From: Proales similis
Taxonomy: Eukaryota; Rotifera; Eurotatoria; Ploima; Proalidae
DNA length: 64,000 nt
Direction: 5' to 3'
NCBI GenBank assembly: GCA_019059635.1
Contig: JAGVRJ010000010.1
Location: forward strand, 1,056,501-1,120,500
Part shown: piece after piece, positions 33,005 to 47,595 of the stretch
Layout: every line of letters begins with the position of its first letter
Numbering within the stretch: the first letter of the stretch is position 1
Position numbers and translations under genes: made by a program
Notes under the pieces: model-generated
The model's database searches: none
Seen by the model: the letters and a program-made list of their open reading frames with translations, nothing else
What the model was told of the DNA's origin: nothing

Positions 33005-33907
33005 ATGCAGAGTTTAGTCAAGTATTGTTTCAACACCAAACTATGGAACCCGACAAGAGCTGAATGGATCAAGTTGATCTCGGCGCTCGACCCGACTGAG
33101 ATAGAGCGCATCTGCGAGCTCAGACACAAACAAGATTGCAAACGAGCTCTGGCCGCTCAGTGTCTCATTCGATATTCTCTGAATCAACAGCTCGGAGTGG
33201 CATGGCAGAATATCAAAGTGGAGCGCGGCTTTAGGGGAAGACCGTTCGCCTCGATCAGCTCATTAGACCGAGGCTCGGTTGATTTTAATGTCTCACATTC
33301 GGGCAGCTATGTCACATTGGCCTTGCTTGTCGACCCGAATGAAACAGGCGCCGCAAACGAGGAGTCAAGTCGACGAGTCGGAGTTGACGTGATGAAAGTA
33401 GACTTGTTCGATGCGAAAAGGCTCTTGCAAAAGTACAAGCGAGTGATCAAGTCAAAGTTGACCGCATCCGAGCAGAGTTACATCGCCGAGAAAGAAAGCG
33501 CTCAAGAGCAATTGCTTGCCTTCTACCGTTTGTGGTGCCTGAAGGAGAGCTACGCCAAAGCGGTCGGCTTGGGCGTCGGACTCGAGTTTGGCAAAGTGCA
33601 GACGCTAATCTCCGACGAGTTAATGTTCTTGCAAAGCTCGATTAGCACCGCAGCCAGCTCGAGGATTAGAACTGAGCCGCATGGCGACCTTGTCGACTGT
33701 TCTCTTGCAGAAGAGTTCCACACTTTTGACAGCGAGTTTCATCTACTCACTACTTGTCTCCTGTCAGTTGAGCCGAGCATTCATCGTCAGAACGAGACAG
33801 TCTCTTACAAGTTTGTCGAAATAGATCAGATCGTCAAAATTGTGCCCACCTCCGAGAACTGTTCTAGCGCTCTACGAGCGTGGATAATATTTGAAGAGAA
33901 AGTTTAA
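33005..33907 (+). CDS. AASDHPPT: L-aminoadipate-semialdehyde dehydrogenase-phosphopantetheinyl transferase
   Basis: Intronless, 300 residues. It transfers 4'-phosphopantetheine from CoA to carrier proteins such as fatty acid synthase ACP and mitochondrial ACP. Sfp-type signatures are present: FNVSHSGSYVTLAL, the Mg-binding VGVDVMKVD with the first catalytic Asp, and FYRLWCLKESYAKAVGLG with the Trp, Lys and Glu of the second motif. GFRGRPFA near residue 78 corresponds to the usual G.GKP substrate loop. Length fits the human enzyme (309). It starts 128 bp after the PUS3 stop on the same strand. This is presumably its own transcription unit, as an AATAAA follows its stop. Confidence 0.94.
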   Translation: MQSLVKYCFNTKLWNPTRAEWIKLISALDPTEIERICELRHKQDCKRALAAQCLIRYSLNQQLGVAWQNIKVERGFRGRPFASISSLDRGSVDFNVSHSGSYVTLALLVDPNETGAANEESSRRVGVDVMKVDLFDAKRLLQKYKRVIKSKLTASEQSYIAEKESAQEQLLAFYRLWCLKESYAKAVGLGVGLEFGKVQTLISDELMFLQSSISTAASSRIRTEPHGDLVDCSLAEEFHTFDSEFHLLTTCLLSVEPSIHRQNETVSYKFVEIDQIVKIVPTSENCSSALRAWIIFEEKV

Positions 33908-33909
33908 AG

Positions 33910-33915
33910 AATAAA
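33910..33915 (+). promoter_or_regulatory. Candidate poly(A) signal for AASDHPPT
   Basis: AATAAA begins three bases after the stop codon, implying an extremely short 3' UTR. Confidence 0.5.
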
Positions 33916-34043
33916 GCGTTTCTTTTCGAGCAAAGAGTGTTTTAGATCGGAAATTCAAGTGATCTGGCAGTTCACTGCGTTCAGTTTCGACAATGCTTTT
34001 GGGCGAATCGAATGAATTGAATTGAGGGGTTCCTGTTTGAGAA

Positions 34044-35343
34044 ATGGAGCGAAGTGTTAGCACCTTGGCTCTATCGAGCGAGATGAAAAGCAAACTGTTC
34101 AAATGCGGAATTGAATCAGTCGCTGATTTGCTCAAGCTTCAGCCGACCGAACTTATTTCGGGTAACTGTCTCATTTGAATATATTTTGCCATCTGCCGAG
34201 CGAACCACCAACTCACTGTGCAATTAATGATGAAGACTATGGATTCGCGAAAAGCGAACTGGCCGAGCTAAGTCTTGCTCTGGACTGGAGAGGCGGCGTC
34301 AAAGTGCAGAACGCCTTTGATTTATTCAAAGCCGAAAAGCTCGCCAGTCTGCGCTCGATCAAAACCCGAGTGGCAAGTTTGGATCAAATGCTCGAGGGCG
34401 GCGTTCCGATGAGAAAGCTGACCGAAGTGTGCGGAGCGGCGGGTGCTGGCAAGACTCAGTTTTGCATGCAGCTGTGCGTGAACATTCAAGTTCCGGTGGA
34501 ATGCGGCGGCCATGGAGGCCAGGCAGTTTACATCGACACAGAGGGAAGCTTCTCGTCGAAGCGAATTATCGAAATGGCTCAAGGTCTCATTGAACAGCTT
34601 GAATCCGATTATCACCTCAAACAAGGTGAGCACACTTTCTGGTCCTCAATCGGGGCTTGTTTGAATCGAATAGTAAACGGTTGCAGGACTAAGCGTTGAG
34701 CAGTTCCTCAAGAACGTGTTCTACATCTCGTGCACCGATCACGTTCGCTTGGCTGCAGCCATCAACAACTTGCCCAGGCTTTTGGAGAGCTCGGGCTCTA
34801 ACGTTCGCCTAGTGGTCATCGACAGTCTGGCGTATCCATTTCGATTCTCGCTTCAGCAGGACAAGAACATGTCAAATTTAAAGAACAACATTCTGAGCCA
34901 ATTGATGCAACTCGCCTACGAGCTGATGGCCAAACACGAATTGAGCGTAAGTTTTTTTCCGTGCGGCATTTCTTGGTCTGACAAGCTCTTGCAGATCCTG
35001 GTGACCAACCAAATGACAGCCAAAACGATCGAGGGCAAAATGGTGGAGACGCCAGCTCTGGGAGAGTCCTGGTCGCACTCGGCCAATCTGAGAATCCTGC
35101 TCGAGCAGCGGAATTCGCAGCGATTTCTTCGGATCGTCAAGTCTTCCTACTTGGAGGACAGATCGATGCCTTACAAGTTGACCGTAAGTATCTCAGCTCT
35201 AATCGACGTCTGCGTCTGGTCGACTATTTTACTTGCTTGAGCAGACCATGGGACTTGAAGCTCTGTGTGACACTCCGAGTGATCAAATGGAACAGTGCAA
35301 ACCTGCCAAGCAACGAAAGATGCCCGACCAAGGGCTAGATTGA
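34044..35343 (+). CDS. RAD51C: DNA repair protein RAD51C
   Basis: Five exons in phase (34044-34161, 34236-34625, 34687-34946, 34995-35183, 35245-35343) encode 351 residues. RAD51C acts in the BCDX2 and CX3 complexes in homologous recombination. A short N-terminal helical domain is followed by Walker A GAAGAGKTQFCMQL, then GGQAVYIDTEGSFSSKR, RLVVIDSLAYPFRF (Walker B), LVTNQMTAK and PALGESWSHSANLRI, all in RAD51C order. The C terminus contains KPAKQRK, a likely nuclear localisation signal as in the vertebrate protein. Walker A reads GAAGAGKT rather than the human GPPGVGKT, still a valid P-loop. Its stop codon lies only 45 bp from that of the convergent SAM-domain gene. Confidence 0.94.
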
Positions 35344-35358
35344 GAATAAGGAAACTTG

Positions 35359-35364
35359 TTTATT
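35359..35364 (-). promoter_or_regulatory. Candidate poly(A) signal of the SAM-domain gene
   Basis: TTTATT on the plus strand (AATAAA on minus), 25 bp past the SAM-gene stop and 16 bp past the stop of the opposite-strand RAD51C gene, so the two 3' UTRs probably overlap. Confidence 0.5.
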
Positions 35365-35388
35365 TAATGAAGCCGAAATAGACGATCG

Positions 35389-35968
35389 TCACGGAAAGAT
35401 GAGGCCTTGATTACCTAACGGGGGCTGCCACTTGGCGTCTTGCGTATTTTTAATAAACTCTTGGTAACTTAGTTTGTCGGATCTCTCTCCGCCGAACGCC
35501 TTTCGTTCCATGAAGAGCTCTTTGGTGTTGTTCTCAAGATGGACGTTGGCGATAAGTAAACGTCGACTGCTTACCGTTTAGCTCTCGTGGAGTTTCGCTT
35601 ACGCTTCGATTCCAGTATGGCTCGCTCATGGACGTGAGGCTCCTAACTTTTTTCGTTATGACCTAGACACCGTGCGACTTGAGGGGACGAATGCGGAAGA
35701 GTGATTGCTGCCTGGTGTCACCATTATGTGATCATAGTCCTGGATGCCGAGCTGGGGCAGATGGGACGCGTCCAAATATAATAGGCGCTTGCCGTCTATT
35801 TTGTTTGCTCGCAACGTCTCCTGATTAACCAGATTGAAAGCTAGCCGCAAGCCGGCATATTTCGTTCATTCCTACCTGATACTGGGGCAGGTTCATGTGC
35901 TCGAAAAACTTGCAGACCTGTTCACAGTCCCAGTCAAGAAAGTCCCAGTTTTGCGGGTCTTTTTCCAT
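35389..35968 (-). CDS. Small SAM-domain protein
   Basis: Four exons in phase (35968-35876, 35820-35722, 35662-35575, 35519-35389) encode 136 residues. Most of the protein is one sterile alpha motif: WDFLDWDCEQVCKFFEHMNLPQY, then KIDGKRLLYLD and LPQLGIQDYDHIMVITKKVRSL, the typical five-helix pattern ending in the SAM helix 5. A short conserved-looking tail (SYQEFIKNTQDAKWQPP) follows. SAM domains form homo- or hetero-oligomers and occur in scaffold, kinase and ciliary proteins. The closest recollection is the single SAM domain of SAMD15-type proteins, but this is weak. It is divergent from the C1orf87-like gene and tail-to-tail with RAD51C. Function unknown. Confidence 0.8.
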
Positions 35969-36523
35969 TATTCTGGCTCTTCTTACTCGACTTAATTTTC
36001 CTCACGCTTCTAGTACAGGGCGGTTCGCAAACGCAATATGTGCCAATAAAGAGGCCGACCGAGCACAGAAGTGGATGAGGTAGCTCATGACAACCGCGAG
36101 GCAAGCTGGCGTCACAGAAATGTCTTATCACGAAACGAAGGCAACATGAAGCCAAAGAAAATATTGATCATCTGCTAATCAGTGGCACGGCACCGGCACA
36201 AGGCACGCCGACAGCAATTCAGCTCTACCTTTCTAATGCAACATAAGAAGCTAATAAGCTGAAAGTTGTGTTTTTTTATTTGTCAGCCACATCTCGCTCG
36301 TCTCTATTTATTCAAGCCAGCAAGTTGTCGTCGATTGAGGAACGAGGCAAACTTGCAGTTTCTCTTTCCCTTTATTTTTTCTCTATATTAAGCAGCAGCG
36401 AATGAAAATTTTTGTTGTTACGCCGACAAAACTGACTGAGTGAGCGACTACCTCATGAGCGAGTGAGAAAGTGAAAAGTGCAAGAATCGACAAGATATTT
36501 CAAATTTCTTTGTGTGTCCCGAC
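35969..36523. other. Divergent intergenic between the SAM gene and C1orf87-like gene
   Basis: 555 bp shared upstream region. No repeat or gene seen; a T-rich run lies near 36262-36280. Confidence 0.5.
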
Positions 36524-39500
36524 GATGCCAAAATTAGGAAGGCGCACGGTAAGTCAAGTCGGTTAGACACCGCATCCGACATAGATCGATATTTTGAAAA
36601 TGAAAGCCGATCACGCTGGACAACGACTATGCGCTTTACAGTCCTTTCGGTACTGAGAACACGCCCGAGCTGGTGACCAGAATCGTGGGCGGCAGGCATA
36701 TGTTTGTGGTTAAGCCGAGGTAAGTCATTCAGTACAGCGCGTCTCTCCCTCTCTCTGTTTGCCGTTGTTTTACATCAGAAATCAACAGCAGCAGCTCTTG
36801 AAATTGTGTGATGCTCTCACTCACTTAGTCGCTCACTCACTTGAGACAAGAACTAGCGCAAGAATTAATTCGCCACAATGACATGCTCCTCTCATTCACT
36901 CTCACTCTCTCCCTCTCTCTCAAGCAAACACAATCAATAACTCCCACATTTAAAATGAAGCTAAATTGCTTTTGAAGCGAGTTCTGATTGTTATATAACT
37001 ATCCCAAAAGACATAATAATACGATAGGTTAAAATTCGTTCGCTTTTACTTTGTTTTCTTTTTTTTCAATTCACGCTTTGTAGCGTAGCATCGGTAGTTA
37101 TGACGACAAAGAAAAACTCGATCCTCAAGTAAATAGGCCACTTCTTGTTGAATCCATTGCGAGCCCGTTTTTTTGTTTCTCACCCGTCCCGCCCGCCTCT
37201 GTATTGGGTAATTGCCGAGTGTCGTTGACCGCGGGCGGTTCTAGCCGCAGATGGTCATTTTAGTTAGACTGGAATCGAATTAGCTTGAGTGTGATGCCGC
37301 CGTGATACTAGGCCTGCTCCCTCTCTCTCTGACCTCCGTCACTCTGATTGCTTCTCAAGTTTTATTTGTTTTTCAGCGACTCTAGGTTTTAAATTGACAT
37401 GTCATTCTCGCGCTGGTTCCCTGTTTCTTCTTATGTCTAGTAAGTGGCCATTCAGGCCGGTAGTGCTTCACTTATTCACTTTTGCTTTCAAACTTTTTCA
37501 CTTTCGCTCTGTTTGCCGTTAAATAGTGACCCTGCGATCCAGCCCACCCGACCGATCGCCAACTTGCAGGCAAAAGACGAGGCCACTATGCGTCGCGTGC
37601 CCAAAGGACGATATGACACCACTTATCGCCGCGAGTACCTAAACTTCAACCAGGTCAGATCGAGCTCTTTTTCGCCTATTCGATTTCTATCTTCATCTCA
37701 AATAACTTGTCTGCTGCTGCGTTTTTCTTGATAATCTCCGTCCCAATCTTACAATGGCTTTCTGTTTCACCGTTTAACAGGCGTTTAATTCTAACCAACT
37801 GGCAACGAGCACTAATCAAGAGCCTCTTCAAATGTCTCAGGTCGGTCACTATCTTGTCGAGTTGTTTTTTTTCCTTTTCTTTTCTCCTTTGGTTTTGGTC
37901 GTGTCCGTTTCCTGGGTTTTTAATTGCGCAATGCATTATCCAGATGGCACCCGGACAGAGCAATCTCAATCCGTATGCCGTCCTACCGCCAATCAACGCA
38001 AGCAGCATCCAGTATGCCGGCCAGGCTCAATACCAGCAGGGCAGCGGAGATCAATACCAGCAGACATCGGTGGATCACTTGATTTCCGATCCGCCTTATT
38101 TGACACCACGTCAGGCCACCATGTCCCAGATGGACTCGATGCCGACCGCCAATGCGACCATAATCGACAAGAATAACGACAACTACTTGCCAGTCGAGCC
38201 AGTCTACCTGAACGCGCAAGAGGAGAGAAATCTGGTGCAGGACGTGTCCCGAGAGCTTTCAAACTATTCAAGCGATGAGCTCAAGCGATTCTACAATGAA
38301 ATGACTGGCTACGACCCGAACATGACCGGCTTTGCTCATCATGCTTACGTTTCTCTTGTTGCCATGCGAAACAATGTAAGTGCCGCTCAGAGTTGCGAGC
38401 AATAGCAAGAATTGACGCAATTTCGCCTTAAAGCTGCCTCTGAGCGAACCCATGCTTCGATTTGTCATGTCGCGATTCGTGTCGCCTTCTCAAGAGCGCG
38501 GCTACCTCAACTACGAGGAGTTGGTCAAGTTTTTGGCCCGCTGTCTGGGTGAAATGTCGCCCTCTGGTCAGCATCAGCAGCAGCATCAGCAAGAGAGCTA
38601 CGAGCAGTCGGCGCCACCCGCCTCGGTCGGCCTCAGTCCAAGGCACAAACTAGACGGCTACGACCCGGACGAGCAGGCCATCCTTCGACTCATGCACGAG
38701 AACATGAGAGACTGGGACCAAGTGAATCTGATAAACTGCGACAACTTGAGGAAAAGATTCTACGAGGTCGATCCCTACAATCGATACATTCTCACTCAGC
38801 GCGAGGTAAGCAGCATTCGACCTTCAACTAGCCTGATTCTCTCGACCTGATTTCTACCGCTTGTCCAACCCAAGATTGAAGACGTGGTTTACAAAAATCG
38901 CGTTCCCATTCAGAGATCGCTCATCTTTCAGATTCTGGAAAAGTATTGCAAAGTGGCCAGCGGCCAATACAAGTAACTGCGCGTCGAGCCGATCCAAGCG
39001 ATTTAATCTGAAAAAGCGTTCAAATCGAAGATGGCCGGCGTTTGTGGACTTTTTGGAGAAGACCTACAACGTTCGCCTGCCCAATCGCAAGAAGCTTGAC
39101 TATGTAGTAAACGAAGAGGAAAAGGTGACTCACTGGCCATCCATTGCAAACGACTCATTCAGCTCGTAATTCATTGAATTTACAGCCCAAATACACTTCG
39201 CAATACTCGTACAGATCGACTCAGCTAGACGCCCTGAGATCAAAGGCTAGTGAAGAGGAACGCCTGGATGAAATCAATCGGCAGATTTACACACTACAGC
39301 ATTTAAAAGAGGTAAGTGCGAGTCCAGATCAGATCGCGACGTATGTTCGCTCACAGACTGAACAGGAAACGCGGCAAAAAATCGAAAACCAACACGAGGG
39401 CATGGTGAAAGGCGAGTCTTGGTTCACTCGATTCATGAGACTGGCCAATGCCATGTACAGCCACAGAGTAAACGCAGGAAGTAAGCAGCCCATGGACCAT

Positions 39501-39714
39501 AAGAGCACCCAGCGCCTTTCTCATTTATTTTTCTCTACCTCAATCAGCCACATTCACGTTGCCCAAGGATGAGGCTCGTCGTCTCATAAACGCCTACAAC
39601 ACCGTCTATGAGCTGAGCATTCCCGAGGAGGTGATCGAAGAGGGCCTGACGCGCTGCACTCTAAAGGGAAATGTCGTAATCGACGATCTTCTCAAAGTAC
39701 TGGCTCGTGTCTGA
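36524..39714 (+). CDS. C1orf87-like EF-hand protein
   Basis: About eleven exons. The first (MPKLGRRT) joins one encoding ENTPELVTRIVGGRHMFVVKPR; after an 806-bp intron the protein continues with KGRYDTTYRREYLNF, a Gln/Asn-rich linker, LPLSEPMLRFVMSRF, YLNYEELVKFLARC, WDQVNLINCDNLRKRF, FVDFLEKTY, and ends DEARRLINAYNTVYELSIPEE...DDLLKVLARV. Both ends match my recollection of human C1orf87 (an uncharacterised calcium-related EF-hand protein, CREF): PEIMVKIIGSKH at the N terminus and ARRLIHNYNLIYNLSLS near the C terminus. EF-hand loops are degenerate, so calcium binding is doubtful. Its role is unknown; expression of the vertebrate gene is linked to ciliated cells, to my knowledge only by expression data. 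Internal exon limits are approximate. Confidence 0.82.
36722..37527 (+). other. Unusually long intron of the C1orf87-like gene
   Basis: Runs from GTAAGT after KPR to the AG before TGACCCTGCG. Its 806 bp is about ten times the local norm. It contains CT-rich runs near 36743-36757, 36895-36921 and 37320-37332. I see no gene in it. Confidence 0.6.
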
Positions 39715-40137
39715 GACGATCAGCACCTTTTCCTGCGCTTAATAATCAACAGTATTCAAAACGCTTCAACTCAAAAATGAACAAATTGAAAATAAAAAAA
39801 AAATAAACAAACGGGTCTCTTTTGTGAGCGAACAATTTGATTAGAAATGATTGCTGTTGCTTTTGTTATTACGTGGAGCTGCTTTCTTAAAAAGCCGTCT
39901 TGCGTTTGATCTAATTTAAAGAAAGCTGCGATGCGATTTAAATTGGATTGCGTCGTCTTGCTCGGTGTTTGTTGAGTGCAGCAATTCGTGTGCGTCAATT
40001 AAATGATTGCAGAGTGCAGCGATTTCGTGGACGAATTTCACAAACGTTTATTGCAAAACAACGGCATTTATGGGAATGAGAAGCCAACAGATGAGAAGGA
40101 AAGTAAAACAATGATGATGAAACAAATACGGCCCAGT
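39715..40137. other. Convergent 3' region between C1orf87-like gene and PKC
   Basis: 3' UTR sequence of both genes. An AATAAA at about 39791 and an overlapping A-rich run suit the plus-strand gene. No gene seen. Confidence 0.5.
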
Positions 40138-44202
<4,065 letters not shown>

Positions 44203-45080
44203 TTAAAAACATTTTTAATCATTATGCTCTCGAATAGGTGATTGTTTTCGCAAAGAGCCATCCATGTCAGCCTGTAAGCGATCGCATTATTACGCGCCCT
44301 GTCGGCGGCTGGCGTTTGTGTGTGTGTGTGTGAGTGTATGCGTTTCTCTCTATTCTAAATTTTGAACAGACAGGCCGTAGTGAGTCGACGGGCGTCGCGA
44401 GCGAGCGAAAAGTGGCAATTTTTCTTTATGTAAATCATCAACACCACGAAATTTAAAATAGTTACCAACAATCGAGTCGTCTCATGAACAATAGAATGCA
44501 TAATTCAAATACCAATTGAATGATAGTGAAAGAGAGAGAGCGAAAGAAATGGGAGGAAAACAAAAATTTTTTACAACTAAGAGATAATTCAAGGTTTGAT
44601 AAGAAAGATGACGAATAGAGCAGCGGTCCGACGAATGAAACGGTATGAAGTGCAGCTAAGAGTGCGGAGGGGGGGAGGGCCAAGTTAGGACAGATTGGAA
44701 CAGAAAAAGTCTCCCTAGCTAGTTGTATCAGATTAGCAAGATTAATGAGTTTATTCCTTGAATGTTGGCGCACACTCTAAGCCTTGCTATCATGCTTGAC
44801 ATTTGCATGCTTGCTATCCAATCAACTTATTATAAACAATCTTGTGACTTGACCTAGCTTCGCCGCTGCTGCTATTTAACCGTCTCTTTTCCTTTCTATT
44901 TAGGCGAACTACGCCGCTTGCCTGCGCACTCCTTTAATAACAACTAGCTTTATTCGTAGCAAATTGGTTGTAAATTTCAGCTACATGATCATAATAATCG
45001 CAATTATTCAACTTAAAGTGAGAAACCATTCGATGCTTGCTGTTAATTTTTATGTTGTTTTTGTTGTTGCAGCGATTGTT
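44203..45080. other. Intergenic upstream of PKC, downstream of SPATA7
   Basis: Promoter side of PKC and 3' side of SPATA7. Contains (GT)7 at about 44319-44333, GA-rich runs near 44528-44550 and a G-run near 44668-44680. No gene seen; a non-coding first exon of PKC could lie here. Confidence 0.5.
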
Positions 45081-47139
45081 CTATTTTCGCCAGCCGATGA
45101 CAATATCGTCGTCGTCTTCGCTCTCGAACAATTCTTCTGTTTCTCCTGCTCCTTCTGTTTCTTCGTCTCCCTTCCCTGTTTGTTCTTCTTTTGCTTCTTC
45201 TCGTTCCTCCTGCTCTTCCTGTCGTTTTCTGCTCTCTTTTGTTTGCGCGCTCTCTCTGCTCCGCTCATTCTTCTTTACAGACGTTGCGAACTCTCGGTCC
45301 TCTCCGCTGCCAGCGCTGCTTTTCGATGTTCGCCGAATCGCTTCAATGTTGTTTCCGATTTCATCCTCGACTGAGCCTTTCCTCTGCGCTTTGACTGTTT
45401 CGCGTCGCGTCGACTGCTTTGCTTTTGCCGCAGACTGTCCATGCTGATCGCCGAACCCGGCCAGCACAGTGTACTGGGAATCGTTTAGCGCCCTCGAGCT
45501 GGGCCTCTTTAACTCGCTTGTCGACTCTTCATAGTCAACGAGCAAAATACTTTCGATTGAGCACAAATCGCCAACGTGGGTATTTAACTAAAATACAAAC
45601 CTTCGTCGCTGTTGCCCAGGCCAATGTCGATTTTCAACCGATCCAACAGCTGCCACATTTTTTCCTCGTCCAGCTGATGTCGGTTCTTCTCCACGTGCTT
45701 CTCGAAGCACTTGTTTATCATTCGATTGCTGCATAAGCCTTTGGTGACCACCTCGTCGGTGACTTGTTTTATAAAATTCAGATAGACCAGCTCTTCACCG
45801 TTGGTGCTTTCAAATATCGAATCGAAAATTAGAAATTGCCGTTCAAAAAAGCGTAGCACATACTTGCTGCCGCTGTCGACCATCGGCTCGTCTATTGGTG
45901 CGATAATTTGCTCGAAATGATCCAGTACCGACTCTTTATCCGAGTTCTCTTCTTCTTCTTCGATTTCTTCGTCCCTGTGCTGCTTAAGCATGAATTCGTG
46001 CAATTTCTTCCCTTCTTGATTCTCGTCTGCACGCGGCGACGATGTTGCACTCTTCTTTCGTCTACGCGGCGGCTGGTAAACCGATCCCTCTTCGGCCAGT
46101 TTAGATGCGGTTTTGCTGCCCGCGCTGTTGTTGATGCGCGGCTCAAATTCTTTTCTAGGGCTTTTGAATCGGCTCGAATGCCTGTCCAGCACGTCGTAGT
46201 TCAAGCCATGTGCGAACTTGTTCATAGCTTTCAATGCAGGATGGACGTCTCCGCTGTAAACCAACAAGCATCTTAGGCTGCGCAGATTCAAAACATTTGC
46301 AGGCAAAGTCCCACCTGCTTGCAAGGGTTCTGCTTTGAAACATCGTGGCCAGTGTGGATTTCATTTTGATTCGATCGGCAGTTGACAGCGGCTGTTGCTG
46401 CTGCTCACTTTTTAGAGTGCCCACCCTGGTTTTGGGCGCTTTGGTGAAATCGAGCATAAACTTTGAAACGTTCTTGTTCAGTTTGGCCTGTTGCTCGGCG
46501 GTCAATGTTGTCGGGCGTCTCTTTTCGCTTTTTGCTTCTCGCCTCTCTTCGGCTCTTAGATCAAACAGGTCCGGCTGCGACGCGCTCAGACTCTGTCGAC
46601 TGCTCTTTTCAGGCGAACGAAAAGAAGAAATTTAGTCGTTGAATGGTCGTAGGTAATAAATGGAAGCTGCTTTACTCTGGCGCTTTTTTGGGCCGCTCTT
46701 GCAGTCGCTTTTGAATAATTCAGCATTTCCCTTTTCGCCCTGTCTCTGGCTTTAGAAAGGAAAGCGTCTTCAGCTCAATTCGAAAAAAATCACAACAAGA
46801 CGTTGACTGACCTTTTTGACTGGCAAGCATCGATTTCGGCGGTCGACTGTCAATGGCGGCTTCAAATTTCCAGCTGCAAATAGATCAGCGTAAAGAGAAG
46901 GGGGAGGGCGTGAGGTTACATCTGGCGCTCAGAACTCGTTTGTAATGTGAGGCCATGTTTTGAGCGGTCAGAAATTGCTGTTCCAGTTTACAGCCGTTTG
47001 CTGCCAGAGCTGTTTCCAGATGTAGAGGCAGGATGAAGTCGAGTGGCGCTCTTGGCTACTTACGTGAGCTTTTGGTCACCAAATGGCCTTTGACGGCGTT
47101 TATTGCCGACGATCTGGACGTGCTCATCTCCGCACTCAT
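45081..47139 (-). CDS. SPATA7: SPATA7 homolog (ciliary protein)
   Basis: About eight exons. The N terminus (MSAEMSTSRSSAINAVKGHLVTKSS) aligns with the human FKGHLSTKS segment; next comes a block with FLTAQNMASHYKRVLSAR matching human VKNHMAVHYNKILSAK. After a basic, low-complexity middle (YQPPRRRKKS) comes the diagnostic C-terminal block GEELVYLNFIKQVTDEVVTKGLCSNRMINKCFEKHVEKNRHQLDEEKMWQLLDRLKIDIG in pieces that closely follow the human protein. The last 150 residues are highly acidic and Glu/Ser/Arg-rich (EESRKRQEEQEEREE-like) and end DDDDIVIGWRK. In vertebrates SPATA7 organises the photoreceptor connecting cilium with RPGRIP1. Large opposite-strand frames over the acidic tail are composition artefacts. 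Confidence 0.85.
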
Positions 47140-47595
47140 GTTTGCACTCTCCGAACCAAATCCGCTCCGAACCAACAGCAGCTTATGTCGCTTAATTAAA
47201 GATGATTCAAATTGGCCAGCTCTCTCTCTCTCTTTCTTTTTTTTCTGCTTTATTTTGAATATTATTTCACATCGGCGGTGAGACAAGTACGAGCAAAAGG
47301 AGGGCAATGCGCGACCGGCTATCCGACTGGAATATGTTGCGTTGCTAGGTAACCCAATGCTGTGAGAAGCAAGCCCCCTCCTCTTCAGCAAGCCTACAAA
47401 CACGTTTAAGTATGCTCAGCTAAGACAGACGGAGAGGCGTCGTAGATGTAGACACCGCTCCAGACAAAATCGAAGAACCAATTGTGCAAAGCTGTTTTAT
47501 TCGCTGAGCAGGACACTTGAAAGGTGAGGAGTGAGACAAAACGGCGAATGAGAGAAACAGACAGAGAGAGTGAGAGAGAAAAAGAGGTCGGTGGC
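47140..47595. other. Intergenic between SPATA7 5' end and calcineurin B 3' end
   Basis: Upstream region of SPATA7 with a CT run near 47219-47232 and GA-rich sequence near 47560-47588. No gene seen. Confidence 0.5.

Noticed and set aside
37707-38405. 232-codon continuous plus-strand frame starting with a hydrophobic stretch resembling a signal anchor
   Set aside because: The hydrophobic part is translated intron sequence; the real exon starts after the CATTATCCAG acceptor at about 37950.
44964-45447. Two overlapping 136-codon plus-strand frames, Ser/Leu-rich with apparent TM segments
   Set aside because: Antisense of the Glu/Arg-rich SPATA7 tail.
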